Assembly: GCA_009602725.1 (NCBI GenBank)
Contig: WELB01000027.1
Location: forward strand, 650,023-679,255
DNA: 29,233 nt
DNA from: Spirogloea muscicola
Lineage: Eukaryota; Streptophyta; Zygnematophyceae; Spirogloeales; Spirogloeaceae
Direction of reading: 5' to 3'
Shown here piece after piece: positions 1-15,058 of this stretch. The notes beneath the pieces are model-generated. The model ran no database searches. It worked only from the letters and a program-made list of their open reading frames with translations, and had not been told where the DNA came from. Every line of letters starts with the position of its first letter. Positions within the stretch are counted from its first letter, which is position 1. The position numbers and the translations under genes are program-made.

Positions 1-77
1 AGCCGCCGCCGCAGTCGTCGCAGTCGCCGCCGCGAGTCCCGGGCTCCGACGCCGCCCCTCGCCGTCGTCTCCGCCAG

Positions 78-2820
<2,743 letters not shown>

Positions 2821-3634
2821 GACTAGCTTCCACTGACGTGGCCAGGTCGACGGCCTTCACACCAGGATCAAGAGCACCTTCAAGAGCACCTCCATCGATG
2901 CTACTTATTGAGTGGTGAGCATATGCTGTTGACTCCTGAAAACGTGCTTGATGCATCATGCCTGTGGTGCAGGCCCTTAACATGCGCACAGCTTGTCGGA
3001 GCATCAGAAAGCTCCTGACACGCCCTACTCACACCATGCTTTTGGCCACTTGACAAAATCAGTACCACCGGTCTGCAAGTGGTTGTTGTGAAGCAAAGGA
3101 GTGTTGAGTGCCAGTGTATAGAGTACCAGCTTATGTTGTGGCTGGTGTATCAAGAAGGCGACTTCCATGCTTATGGTCTACATGTTAGATGCAGATCAAT
3201 GCGGAGCTTCCTTTTGCTGTATATTGGAGTGCATTATGTTTACTGTCAAGACAAGACAAAATTGGAAAATGTCTGTCATCCCTGGGCTGGAAGAAAGCTA
3301 CTGGATGGATGGAAAAGTTACACAGTCGCAAGAAGCAAATGTGTGTCTTGCTGCTCTTCATTGACTGTGGTGGAGTGCAATGTGATACAACTGTACACAA
3401 GTGCTGACAGCCCCTCCTTCAGTTGGGGCATTATCTGCAGTCCTGCAGCGACAAGTGAGAGACCAGCCATAGAGAAGAACCTTGAAGCCCTCCGTGTTGA
3501 CATTCATTGTTACCATCCTCCTGCATTGCGGGACTACAACATTGCTTGCTATTTGAGACTAGGCCTGCAGACTAGCTTGCTGACTATCCAGCAAGGACGT
3601 TCTGCGGCAGCTTCACTGAGATCCACCCTGCGGA
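2821..3634. other. Intergenic, convergent 3' flanks
   Basis: This lies between the stops of two convergent genes and must hold both 3' UTRs. The plus strand is open from 3079 to 3684 in one frame, but the translation resembles no family, is Cys-rich and irregular, and runs into the final exon of the peptidase. I see no clear polyadenylation signal or repeat. Confidence 0.4.
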
Positions 3635-6876
<3,242 letters not shown>

Positions 6877-7290
6877 TGCGGCGGCAGCCTCGGCTGACGA
6901 GCTCGCGTGTGCGTCCAGATGGCCGTCAGTGGTGCCTCGGGCCACCACGGACGACGAAGGGGACGCGGCGCCGGCTCCACCGCCGCTGCCGTTGGGCTGA
7001 GCGCCGAGGGCCGCGGCGGCCTTCCAATGTCGCCGTGACCACTCCGGAAGGTGGCGGCCTCGTCGTCGCATGGCCGAAAGCTGGAGCCCGCGTGAGCTGC
7101 GCGGCGACGGCGGCAGCCGAGGTCCGAGGCCGCCGCCGCGCTGCGCGGCCACGGCGGCGGCGGCGGAGGCGGAGGCGGCTGGCGTCGGCAGGGGGCCGGC
7201 CACCATGGCCGGGCCCCGGAGCCTGCTGATCAGGAATGGGGTGACGCCGGAGAACGACAGGGCGTGGTGGAGATCAAGCACCAACTAACA
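6877..7290 (-). promoter_or_regulatory. GC-rich 5' flank of the proline iminopeptidase gene
   Basis: A very GC-rich stretch with GCC/GGC runs lies immediately upstream of the inferred start at 6876. Several long open frames on both strands are explained by the absence of stop codons in GC-rich DNA and show no recognisable domain. A promoter or 5' UTR role is inferred from position only. An alternative upstream first exon on the minus strand cannot be ruled out. Confidence 0.35.
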
Positions 7291-7619
7291 TTCTATCCGG
7301 CATATGCAGTATTCTTACGCCTCGTCCTTCTTGCGTGGAACTGGATGTTCTCTGAATCAACTGTGTGCTGTATTTACGGTTCCGATCGAGCGAAACGCCG
7401 CGGCCCATTTCGTGTTGGTACCGTTCCTCGTCACGGGGCCTTCGTTGCCTTCTTCTTTCTGCACTTAAGTGTCCGGGGCTGAGCTGGAAGGTGCTGTGTT
7501 CGCGACTTCTATTTCCCGTTTACTACACAGATGACGTGCCTTACATGTCCACGTGTGCAGCCACCTCACATGCCTTATCAGATCGACATCAATAAGCCAT
7601 TGACGGGATTAATCATGAC
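7291..7619. other. Intergenic, nothing recognised
   Basis: Lower-GC DNA between the GC-rich flank and the first repeat copy. No gene, RNA or repeat was recognised. Confidence 0.4.
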
Positions 7620-8160
7620 TGACCTCAGCTGATGATGCTGCTGGAATTCTTAGTACGCCACATCGTGCAGCAAACCTCGTCAACAAAAGAAGCAGCTCTT
7701 CCCAAGAGAAGGCGCGCGGTTTGCATGACAAGGAAGGGGGTTCAATCAAGCCAGTGCATGACAAAAGCTAGCGCAAAAGTGGGACTACACATTGCGAAGC
7801 ACAGTGCTGAGTGGGGCCGAGACCATGCAATAGCCTGCTTAAGGCGACCTCATGTGCCCACGAGTGAGTACATGCGAGTCTGACAGGCAACATTGGGGAG
7901 CCGGAGCACCGCCACGGAAGCCAGTGTCCTGGCCTACGGCAAATAAAGCAGCTAGTCCGAGGCTAGGCGACGGCGGTAAGAGGCCAACCCAAGTAGTGGC
8001 AGCTCTTTCAAATTGGTGAAGGCATGTGGGAAGAAACAACTCTTTCGATGTAAGGCAATGGCTGTGAGAGGCCAGCCCAAAATAACAAGGAAAGCCAGCC
8101 CACTGTGGCGGGAGGTGGAGCCGTGTGCCCAGCAGGGCCATAGATATTCGGGGGATGACG
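7620..8160 (+). repeat. Foldback-family repeat, copy 1
   Basis: A unit of about 530 bp. It begins near TGATGCTGCTGGAATTCTTAG, passes through GTGCATGACAAAAGCTAG and ACATTGCGAAGCACA, and ends with GGCTGTGAGAGGCCAGCCC and GGAGCCGTGTGCCCAGCAG. The same order of landmarks recurs directly near 9460-9980 and inverted near 10620-10085, with mismatches and small indels. On one strand, a partly conserved frame around HCLTSKELFLPTCL appears in the copies, but no domain is recognised. A short inverted repeat of its end (8127-8155) recurs at 8212-8241. Confidence 0.8.
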
Positions 8161-8308
8161 TTAATTGACTTCCTCGGGGCTGGCCTCGAGGATCCATCAA
8201 TATATCAGTGCTATGGCCTGCTGGGCACACGGCTCCACCTAACGCCAGCTGCCCGTAGTCGGGCGCTTTGGCACATTGTAGCAGGTCGGGCTCAGCGGCG
8301 GCGGCAGC

Positions 8309-8380
8309 TTAGGCAATGGCGACCGTGGCGCCAGCGCCCTCGAGCTGCTTCTTGAAGTCGTCAGCCTCGTCCTTCGTGAC
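8309..8380 (-). CDS. Second plastid bL12 copy, only the C-terminal 23 codons resolved
   Basis: Encodes the final residues of ribosomal protein bL12 ([18 protein letters not shown], then TVAIA and TAA), the end of the C-terminal domain that recruits translation factors. Compared with the other copy at 12555-12626, seven codons differ silently and two by replacement (Glu to Asp, Lys to Thr). This pattern looks like constraint rather than decay. The rest of the gene is absent because of the N at 8381; the 5' flank continues on its other side. It may be a functional paralogue broken only by assembly, or a pseudogene. Confidence 0.65.
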   Translation of the reverse strand, partial: VTKDEADDFKKQLEGAGATVAIA

Positions 8381-8381
8381 N
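8381..8381. other. Assembly gap (single N)
   Basis: The N joins a bL12 C-terminal codon run to a GCC tract that matches the 5' UTR of the other copy. Most of an open reading frame must therefore be hidden, so one N does not reflect the true gap length. Confidence 0.85.
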
Positions 8382-8687
8382 CCGCCGCCGCCGCCGCCGC
8401 CGCCGCCGCCCGGGCGCTCGCGGCGAGGGCTTGGCGCGGCGGATGGTTAGGTCGGTGGGAGGCGGGCGAGGGTTTTGGGGGCGGGAGGAGGGACGTAGGG
8501 AGAGTGCGGGGGAGGATGAGGCGCCCGCGTGTGGACGTGGGCTGCCGAGACCCGGGGGGTGGACGCTGAGGGGAGGCGCTGGTCCGCCGTACGATCTGGT
8601 AGCGGGGAGAGGGGGTGGGGGAGGAGGGAGGAGGGTTTTTGCCCGCCGATCAAGGGACGCATAGCGGGAGCCCGTGAGTTCCCGAAG

Positions 8688-8745
8688 TGAGATGGCTCGC
8701 CCATAGGAAAAGAGGGGCTAGCAAAGCCAGCCCAGAATCGAATGG
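8688..8745 (+). repeat. Short GGGGCTGG/CCAGCCC inverted-repeat end
   Basis: Reads GGCTCGCCCAT, then GAGGGGCTAGCAAAGCCAGCCC and GAATGGACAATGTC. The same arrangement recurs on the minus strand near 21425-21485 (GAGGGGCTGGCAAAGCCAGCCC, then GAATGGACAATATC) and near 11470-11530. It is probably the end of a repeat family that flanks the reverse-transcriptase fragments. Confidence 0.6.
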
Positions 8746-9285
8746 ACAATGTCCGCAGGCCTCAAAGGCCACAAAACAGTACCCGGAAAGTCAAAACTAC
8801 ACACCAAGACACGAAATGATGCAGAGGGATGCTTATTATCTCAAAGGGATTTGCAGTGTTGTATACGATAATATGGTGAATCAGCGGGAGCCGGGATGGG
8901 CGACCATCCCGTCCGTCCCATTGGGCCGTGAGAGTCTCCCCCTGCATAACGGAGCTCGGGCACACTCCGTATCTGAGGCCACGCGGTGATTTTCGTGCGC
9001 CCCAGTTGCGCCCCAGTTGCGCAGTTGCGCGTGATCACGCACAAGTTGCATAATTTACATAAAAATGTGTTCCGGAAGCAAGTCACACGCACAGCGCCGG
9101 GGCAGCCCCACCGCCGGGCCGTGACACCCCGTGGCGCACGTGCCTTTTCGACTTGTCACTCGAAATGTCGTCTATGCTAGCGCATCGATTACGGTTACTC
9201 AAAGCAAGGAGACGATTAGGCTAATTATCTTAGCTAAGTGACGTGTGCGTCAAACAGAGCACACGCTACGAGTATGGACAGCAGG
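8746..9285. other. Intergenic, unique sequence with a small hairpin
   Basis: No gene was recognised. At 8892-8911 an 8-bp stem (CGGGATGG/CCATCCCG) closes a GCGA tetraloop of the stable GNRA type. At 9001-9040 a short GCGCCCCAGTT tandem repeat is followed by the palindrome GCGTGATCACGC. The stretch around the hairpin recalls part of 5S rRNA but does not match it over a useful length. Confidence 0.4.
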
Positions 9286-9289
9286 GGGC

Positions 9290-10790
9290 CATTTAAGAGC
9301 TCTTTTCTTCCGGGCTGACTTTTCACAGCCCTCGCCCCATGAAGAGCCGTTCTTCCCCTTAAGGTGAGGCGCTGGCTGAACGAGAGGAAAAATGGAAACA
9401 GCTCTTAAGGTAAGACAGTGGCTGTGAGAGGCCAACCCAACGGATTGAAGTCATCACTGACCCAGCTGATGCTGCTGCTGAAATTCCTAGTGTGCGGAAA
9501 CCTCGTCAACAAAAGAAGCAGCTCTTCTAAAGAGAAGGCGCGCGGTCCGCATGACGAGAAAGGGGGTCAATGAAGCCAGTGCATGACACCAGCTAGTGTA
9601 ACATCGGGGTACACATTGCGAAGCACTATGCTAAGTGGGGCTGAGGTCATGCGATAGCCGGCTTAAGGAGGCCTTATGTACCCACGAGTGAGCGTATACG
9701 AGTCTGACAGGCACCATCCGGGAGCCGAAATCGGAGCACCGCTATGGAAGCCAGTGGCATGGCCTAGGCAAAACAAGCGGCTAATCCGACGGCAGTAAGA
9801 AGCCAACCCAAGTAGTGGCAGCTCTTTCAAAGTGGTGAAAGCAGCTCTTTCAAAGTGGTGAAGACATGTGGGAAGAAGCAGCACTTCTGATGTAAGGCAG
9901 TGGCTGTGAGAGGCCATCCCAAAAGAACAAGGAAAGCCAGCCCACTGTGGGGGGTGGTGGAGCCGTGCGCCCAGCAGGTTATAGATGTTCGGGTGATGGA
10001 CGTTGTTTGACTTCTCGGGGCAAGATTACACAGGTATTGGGATGGATCCTTGAGCGGCCCGCCCCGAGGAAGTCAACGAACGTCCATCTCCCGAACACCT
10101 ATGGCCTGCTGGGCACGCGGCTCCATCTCCCGCCACAGTCGGCTGGCTTTCCTTGTCCCTTTGGGCTGGCCTCTCACAGCCATTGCCTTCCGTCGAAAGA
10201 GCTGTGTCTTCCCACATGTCTTCGCCACTTTGAAAGAGCTGCCACTACTGGGGTTGGCCTCTTACTGCCGTTGCCTAATTTCGGACTAGCTGCTTGTTTT
10301 GCCTAGGCCAGGCCACTGGCTTTCACAGCGGTGCTCCGGCTCCCCAATGTTGCCTGTCAGCCTCGTATGTGCTCACTTGTGGGTACATAAGGCCGCCTTA
10401 AGCCGGCTTGCGCACTATGACCTCAGCCTCACTTGCATAGTGCTTTGCAATGTGTAGCCCCACTTTTCCACCAGCTTTGGTCATGCACTGGCTTGATTGA
10501 CCTGCCTATCATGTCATGCGCACCGCGCACCTTTCCTACTTGGAAGCTGCTTCTTTTTGTGGACGAGGTTTGTCGCACGATCTGAAGCTCCAAAAAGTCA
10601 AGCAGCATCACCGGGGGTCAGAGATGGCTTCATTCCTTTTGGGCTGGCCTCTCACAGCCATTCCTTGCACTAAGAGCTGTTTCTCTTTATCCTTTTCTGC
10701 AGCCAGCGCCTCATCTGAACAGGAAGAACGGCTCTTTGGGGGGCGAGGGCTGTGAATAGTCAGACCGGAAGAAGTAGAGCAATAGGTTGA
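9290..10790. mobile_element. Large foldback (inverted-repeat) element, about 1.5 kb
   Basis: The two halves are imperfect inverted copies with arms of about 700 bp and a centre near 10040. Outer parts: 9300-9440 (CGGGCTGACTTTTCACAGCCC, GGCTGTGAGAGGCCAACCC) pair with 10630-10780. Inner parts: 9460-9980 pair with 10085-10620. The left arm has an internal duplication of GCAGCTCTTTCAAAGTGGTG at about 9820-9865. The centre holds two inverted copies of sequence also found in the bL12 3' flank. No transposase frame is seen, so this would be a non-autonomous foldback or MITE-like element. Transcribed, it would form long double-stranded RNA. Confidence 0.8.
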
Positions 10791-10900
10791 TGACCCCCTG
10801 CTGCTGCAAACTTGTTCGAGAAGAATGCGGCTGCTAATATGAAAAGAGCGGCTGTAAATGCCAGCCAGTTGCATACAGGTGTTTATGACGGAGCCACAGG

Positions 10901-11034
10901 CTAGGCAGACTGGGTGCTCTTAGTACCCCGTGTCAGCAGTAGGAAGTCAGATGAGCTGAGGGGAGGAAGAGCAACCCCGTTGCGCAACTCAGAGGCTGCT
11001 GCAAGGGCGCAACCGGCTCGGCGATGCAAAGCAA
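10901..11034 (-). mobile_element. Reverse-transcriptase-like C-terminal fragment A
   Basis: The minus strand encodes LALHRRAGCALAAAS and then SSSDFLLLTRGT, parallel to ALHLRAGRALAAAS and SDLRLLSRG in fragments B and D. The frame runs on to a stop at 10901, past the position where the other copies stop. Assignment to a retroelement rests on fragment D, which keeps more of the upstream region. It is arranged tail-outward against fragment B. Confidence 0.5.
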
Positions 11035-11056
11035 GCTTGGGACCGCTGTAGAAGTC

Positions 11057-11179
11057 ATGGCCCGGGCGTTGCACCTTCGTGCCGGCAGAGCCCTCGCTGC
11101 TGCCTCTGGCTCTGGCCAGGGGACCCACTTCCACGAGCCTAGCATCTCCGACCTGCGGCTGCTTAGCAGAGGTTGCTGA
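11057..11179 (+). mobile_element. Reverse-transcriptase-like C-terminal fragment B
   Basis: A 40-codon frame starting MARALHLRAGRALAAASGSG and ending SDLRLLSRGC before TGA. It closely matches the end of fragment D (MAQALHLRAGRALAAASG ... SDLRLLTRNY). Only the last part of the parent protein is present. With fragment A it forms an inverted pair. Confidence 0.5.
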
Positions 11180-11189
11180 GTAATTCGTT

Positions 11190-11575
11190 GCTGCTTAGTT
11201 TCTCTGTGTGCTTGTTTTTCTTAGCGCTTCCCCTGGCCTTCTTCTCGTACTCTGTTCATTCTTTTTTGGGCTGGCTTTTCCAGCCCCTATTCTCTTCGCT
11301 GTAAGGTCCCCGACGCAGGCCAGGACACGAGACTCAAAAGAAGAAGTCGCGCGGAGCGCATGAAATGAAAGGGAGGCCAATTCAAAGGGGCACCGAGCCT
11401 CCAGGAAGTGCTGCACCCTATCCGCGGCGCCGCTGGTCAGCTTGAAAGGCCAGCAGCGAAAATAGAGAAGAAAGTGCTCGCCCATTGAGAATAGGGGCTG
11501 TAACAACCAGCCCGAAAAGGAATGAACAGAGTACGAGAAAGGGGCCAGGGGAAGCGCTAAGAAACAGAAACAAAG
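11190..11575. repeat. Inverted repeat pair flanking a short core
   Basis: The left arm near 11215-11290 reads AGCGCTTCCCCTGGCC, CGTACTCTGTTCATTC and GGGCTGGCTTTTCCAGCCCC. The right arm near 11485-11565 is its inverse: GGGGCTGTAACAACCAGCCC, GAATGAACAGAGTACGAG, GGCCAGGGGAAGCGCT. The spacer of about 200 bp has no recognised gene. Confidence 0.7.
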
Positions 11576-11589
11576 CAGCTACGAGACAC

Positions 11590-11750
11590 TCAGTAACCCC
11601 TGCTAAGCAGCCGCAGATCAGAGATGCAAAATAACGAGGACCATCGACCCCCGTAAAACCCGTGGATGTCAACGGCCAGGGGGTAAAAGGGTGGTCACCA
11701 GCGGGTGGTTCTTGCACTTGCGGAACTTCTTCTGTTCGGCCACCTTCACA
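11590..11750 (-). mobile_element. Reverse-transcriptase-like C-terminal fragment C, frameshifted
   Basis: 11590-11688 on the minus strand reads FYPLAVDIHGFYGGRW and then SDLRLLSRGY before TGA. It parallels FAPLAVDVHGALGSQW and SDLRLLTRNY of fragment D, but the stretch between them is deleted. Just upstream a different frame reads VAEQKKFRKCKNHPLVTT, the Lys/Arg-rich segment that often precedes F-x-PLAVE in LINE-type reverse transcriptases. The two parts need a frameshift to join, so the copy is dead. Confidence 0.5.
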
Positions 11751-11823
11751 GCATCGCCGGTCGCAGAAATTATGGGGCCCTTCCCAAGCTGTCGGTGATC
11801 CATAAGGAGCCGATTGCCACCTC

Positions 11824-11994
11824 CCTGGCCCCCTTCTCGTACTCTGTTCATTTTTGGGCTGGCTTTTCGAGCCCCTATCCTCAATGGGCGAGCACTTTCT
11901 TTGGAGAAAGTGCTCGCCCATTGAGGATAGGTGACTGGAAAAGCGCCAGTCCCAAAAAATTCAACAAAAGGACGAGAAGGGGGCCAGGGGAAGC
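11824..11994. repeat. Palindrome with a perfect 27-bp hairpin core
   Basis: CTATCCTCAATGGGCGAGCA (starting 11875) pairs perfectly with TGCTCGCCCATTGAGGATAG (ending 11930). The full perfect stem is 11874-11900 with 11905-11931 around a TTGG loop. Outside it the arms continue imperfectly to about 85 bp: CTGGCCCCCTTCTCGT on the left with ACGAGAAGGGGGCCAG on the right. The loop is unusually tight for a transposon hairpin. Confidence 0.9.
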
Positions 11995-12327
11995 GCTTCC
12001 CAGGGGGACGCCAACCGGATCGACACGCCTCGTCCGAGGAGATGGGGGGCTCCGGCGACGACGTCGCTTGATCGGCGGGCAAAACCCTCCTCCCTCCCCT
12101 ACCCCTCTCCCCGCCACCAGCTCGTACGGCCGACTGGCGCCTTCCCTCCGCAACGCCCCCCCGGTCGTCGGCAGCCCACGTCCACACGCGGGCGCCTTAT
12201 CCCCCCCCTCCCCGCTCCCTCCCTCCTCCCGCCCCCAAAACCCTCGCCCGGCTCCCCGACCTAACCGCCGCCGCGCCCAAGCCCTCGCCGCGAGCGCCCG
12301 GGCGGCGACGTGGCGGCGACGGCGGCC

Positions 12328-12626
12328 ATGGCGGGCCTGGCGCAGCGCGNACCGCTGGCCCCGCCGCCGCCGCCGGCGGGGCCGCCGCGCCCGCCGAGGT
12401 TGTAGAGGAGAAAACCGAGTTTGATGTATCGCTCACCGAGGTGCCGGCATCCAACCGGATTGCCGTCATCAAGGTGGTGCGCGCAATAACATCGCTCGGC
12501 CTCAAGGAGGCCAAGGACCTCATCGAGGGACTGCCCAAAAAGGTGAAGGAGGGCGTGACCAAGGATGAGGCCGAGGACTTCAAGAAGCAGTTGGAGGGTG
12601 CTGGCGCCAAGGTCGCCATTGCTTAA
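12328..12626 (+). CDS. Plastid-type ribosomal protein bL12, interrupted by an assembly gap
   Basis: Stalk protein of the large ribosomal subunit that recruits translation GTPases. A nuclear copy with a bacterial-type C-terminal domain implies plastid (less likely mitochondrial) import. After the N at 12350 the frame reads an Ala/Gly/Pro-rich hinge, [59 protein letters not shown] and [12 protein letters not shown] before TAA. These are the standard bL12 C-terminal motifs. The ATG at 12328 (MAGLAQR) probably opens the transit peptide, but it is out of frame across the N. The N-terminal dimerisation helices are missing, so the gap hides coding sequence. The flank upstream is very GC-rich with CCCCTCCC runs. 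An inverted partial copy lies at 8212-8657. Confidence 0.93.
12350..12350. other. Assembly gap (single N) inside bL12
   Basis: The transit-peptide start and the hinge are in different frames on the two sides, and the whole N-terminal dimerisation domain is absent. The N therefore stands for an unresolved GC-rich stretch, probably of 100 bases or more. The size is inferred from the family's length. Confidence 0.8.
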
Positions 12627-12679
12627 GCTGCCGCCGCCGCTGAGCCCAACTTGCTCCTGCAATGTGCCAAAGCGCCCGA

Positions 12680-12790
12680 ATGTGGGCAGCTGGCTTTGGC
12701 GGGACGTGGAGCCGTGTGCCTAGCAGGCCATAGATGTTCAAGGGACATTGGTTGGCTTCCTTGGGGCTGGCCGCTCAAGGATCCACCAAC
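12680..12790 (+). repeat. bL12 3' flank shared with the foldback elements
   Basis: GGAGCCGTGTGCCTAGCAGG, CCATAGATGTTC, GGCTTCCTTGGGGCTGGCCG and CTCAAGGATCC occur in the same order, with mismatches, at the centre of the 9290-10790 palindrome (in both orientations) and at the end of copy 1. Either the 3' UTR contains a repeat piece or the repeat captured the UTR. Confidence 0.8.
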
Positions 12791-12799
12791 AGATCTGTT

Positions 12800-15058
12800 G
12801 ATATGTCAATTAGGATGTGACTGTATTTTGGAAAGTAGACTGGATAGCACATTGGGGAGACTGTTTGCTCAAGCGTTGAGCCTGCCTTCACACGCTGCTA
12901 ATTGCAAGCATTGGCTAGACTTTCCTCTCTCATGTAGCTTTGCTTGCCTTGCATCGCGTTGGTCGTTGTCGTTGCCGCTTGTATATCTTGAATTGGTGGA
13001 TGTTGGGTGATACTCGCAAAGGAGCACCAAATGGCAGGGCCTTCATAGCTGGAATGTGCAGGGAAAGCGCAGCTGGTATGGTCACCCTCTTCATTGTTGC
13101 TTAAACGTGGGCCGTCATTGGTGCCCTTTAACACGCAAGTATGTAATTATCAGCTGGAGTCACACTTTGTACCGTGGAGAATTGTTCCTTGATGGCCAAG
13201 TCTATTCCATACTGTCGCGGATCGATAGATGTGTTATGTGAAATCTCTGTGGCTCACTTTCCTCCTGCAGCATGTGCGCTTCAGTTGGCCAAGGGTCAAG
13301 CGTTGTCCTTTCAAGTCCCTCAATCGCGTCTAGCTCTTTATCCAAGCTGAGATCTCGCTGGCCCTTTGGTCATCAGATTCAGTTTGTGAAACTTGTGAGA
13401 TCACAGACGCCAGGAAGACATAAAGAGGTCATCTGCTCAATCAACCTTTACAGTTCTTGCTTCACGTGGTCTGTGCAGACTGCACATTCACGAACCATGT
13501 CACAAATGAACCTACGCTAGTGTGTAGCTGCATGACTACTGGAGAATGAGATTCTCCAGGCTTCTTCTCATGAAAAGCACATGTTCATCTTCAGGAGTCC
13601 TTCCAGTCAATGTTCTCGTGACCATCTGCGATTCCAAGTTGGAGTAACAGTTGATCAACACCAGAAGTCTAGCTCGACCAATTCTGTAAGGAGTTTCTAT
13701 CATTAGGCGTCAAATTATAGAAACGATAGCCACTCCTGGAAACAAAGTCTTGTAATAAACAGACAGAGTTTCGTTCTGGGTCTCTATGATTTTAGGGTTT
13801 AGGGTTAGGTTTCAACGACTCTTTGGAAACAGTATGAAATTGGCTCTCCCGAGTACAGAAGGCTGGCATGTTCAGTTGCCCCTTCAGCTATCGGGTGATG
13901 TACCCAGCGAGTCGCAGTCTTCCTCAAGTATATGCAGGCTTTGCCAGCTTTGCCACCTTGAGTACATACACCAGTAGATCGTCGACGGATCTAAAGAGCA
14001 AATCGTGTCCTGATAAGTCAGTAGCCAGCAGTAATCGCTCACCGGCAGGTCGATTTACTGGGATGCCACGAAACTTAGACGACAACAAGCAACTTAGCCT
14101 GCAAGGGCCATCACATCTATTATGATGTATAGCAGCAGACCATCGTCAAGGCCACGTCCTTCCAATGAGTAGTAACAGCACAGCATTGCTTATGCTTCAA
14201 TGTCAATTTTGTAGATGATTATACTCGGCAGCTTCTCTTCGTGTGGAATTGGAACATTCTCAGTGCCAGTAGAGCTGCCTTTGTCCATTAAAGCCACCCC
14301 TGCTGAGGGAACTCGGCAAAATGTACTGTTACTCTGTCTACCAACGAAACATGATCGATATTTGAGCTCCTCGACCATCTTATAGAGGATTGCTCTTTGG
14401 ATGAAATCCCATATAACTCGTCAATCTGGAGGCAGCAGCACTACATGTGCGAGGCTTGCACACTTATCCAAGGTTAGATAACTTATGAAATTGATGCTCA
14501 GATCGATGATAACGTCATGAAAATTATCTGCTTGGGATGGCTTGAGGCTGAGTATATCTTGGCTGAATCTGAGTTAGGCTCTCTTTAAAAGTCAGCACGT
14601 GCTGAGCTGTTGCTACAGTTGGCCTGTAAGTACTGGACTTGAATGGCTCAACAGAGATCGCTCCAGAGGTTGCTTCAAGTAGTACAGAAGTGTCTTGATT
14701 CAACTTCAAGTGTTATATAGATGTCATTAGTTACAGGATAGTGCTGATGACTGCCAAACCTAATGGACGAGGCAAGGGGAAGGGTGCAGCTTTCAAAGCA
14801 TGTGAGCTCAGTAAGGGCATAACAAGAATACTCTCGTATTCTAGACTTTCTCATGGCCTTAAAGTATTTACATACATTCAGTACCACCTTGCCTCCAAAG
14901 GAATCTGCCTAAGGTTGCAAACTATTTAATGACATGAGAATCTGTTGAGTTAACAGCTATACACAGAATCCAGAAATGCGCCTGTATCGTGGTTCCATGG
15001 ATGCAAGCCAAAGTCCACCAGTAATACGCATGCCTAGCGTGGATATATGACTGGTCCG
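12800..15058. other. Intergenic, no gene recognised
   Basis: About 2.2 kb between the bL12 3' flank and the lipase stop codon. Open frames are short and match no family. Visible structure: a 9-bp hairpin CTGGAGAAT/ATTCTCCAG at 13539-13559, an imperfect hairpin at about 13690-13736, and a telomere-like run at 13791-13812. Base composition is lower in GC than in the exons. Confidence 0.5.
13791..13812 (+). repeat. Interstitial TTTAGGG telomere-like repeat
   Basis: Reads TTTAGGGTTTAGGG and then TTAGGTTT: two perfect plant-type units followed by a degenerate one. Confidence 0.75.

Larger units (their letters stand above)
8212..8657 (-). repeat. Inverted segmental duplicate of the bL12 locus
   Basis: Read on the minus strand, this block matches 12065 to about 12747. 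It contains the 5' flank (AAAACCCTCGCC... and CCCACGTCCACACGCGGGCG), the bL12 C-terminal codons and the 3' flank (AATGTGCCAAAGCGCCCGA). The core of the coding region is missing at the single N at 8381, which sits in a run of GCC repeats. Similarity ends at CCATAG near 8212, where foldback sequence takes over. Confidence 0.88.

Noticed and set aside
9947-10306. Partly conserved frame in the foldback copies (around HCLPSKELCLPTCLRHFERAA)
   Set aside because: The frame is broken differently in each copy and shows no family resemblance; conservation is explained by DNA similarity among recent copies.
11705-12424. Plus-strand frame of 239 codons leading toward bL12
   Set aside because: It crosses the hairpin, the GC-rich 5' flank and the N, in a frame different from bL12; its pieces are repeat-derived.
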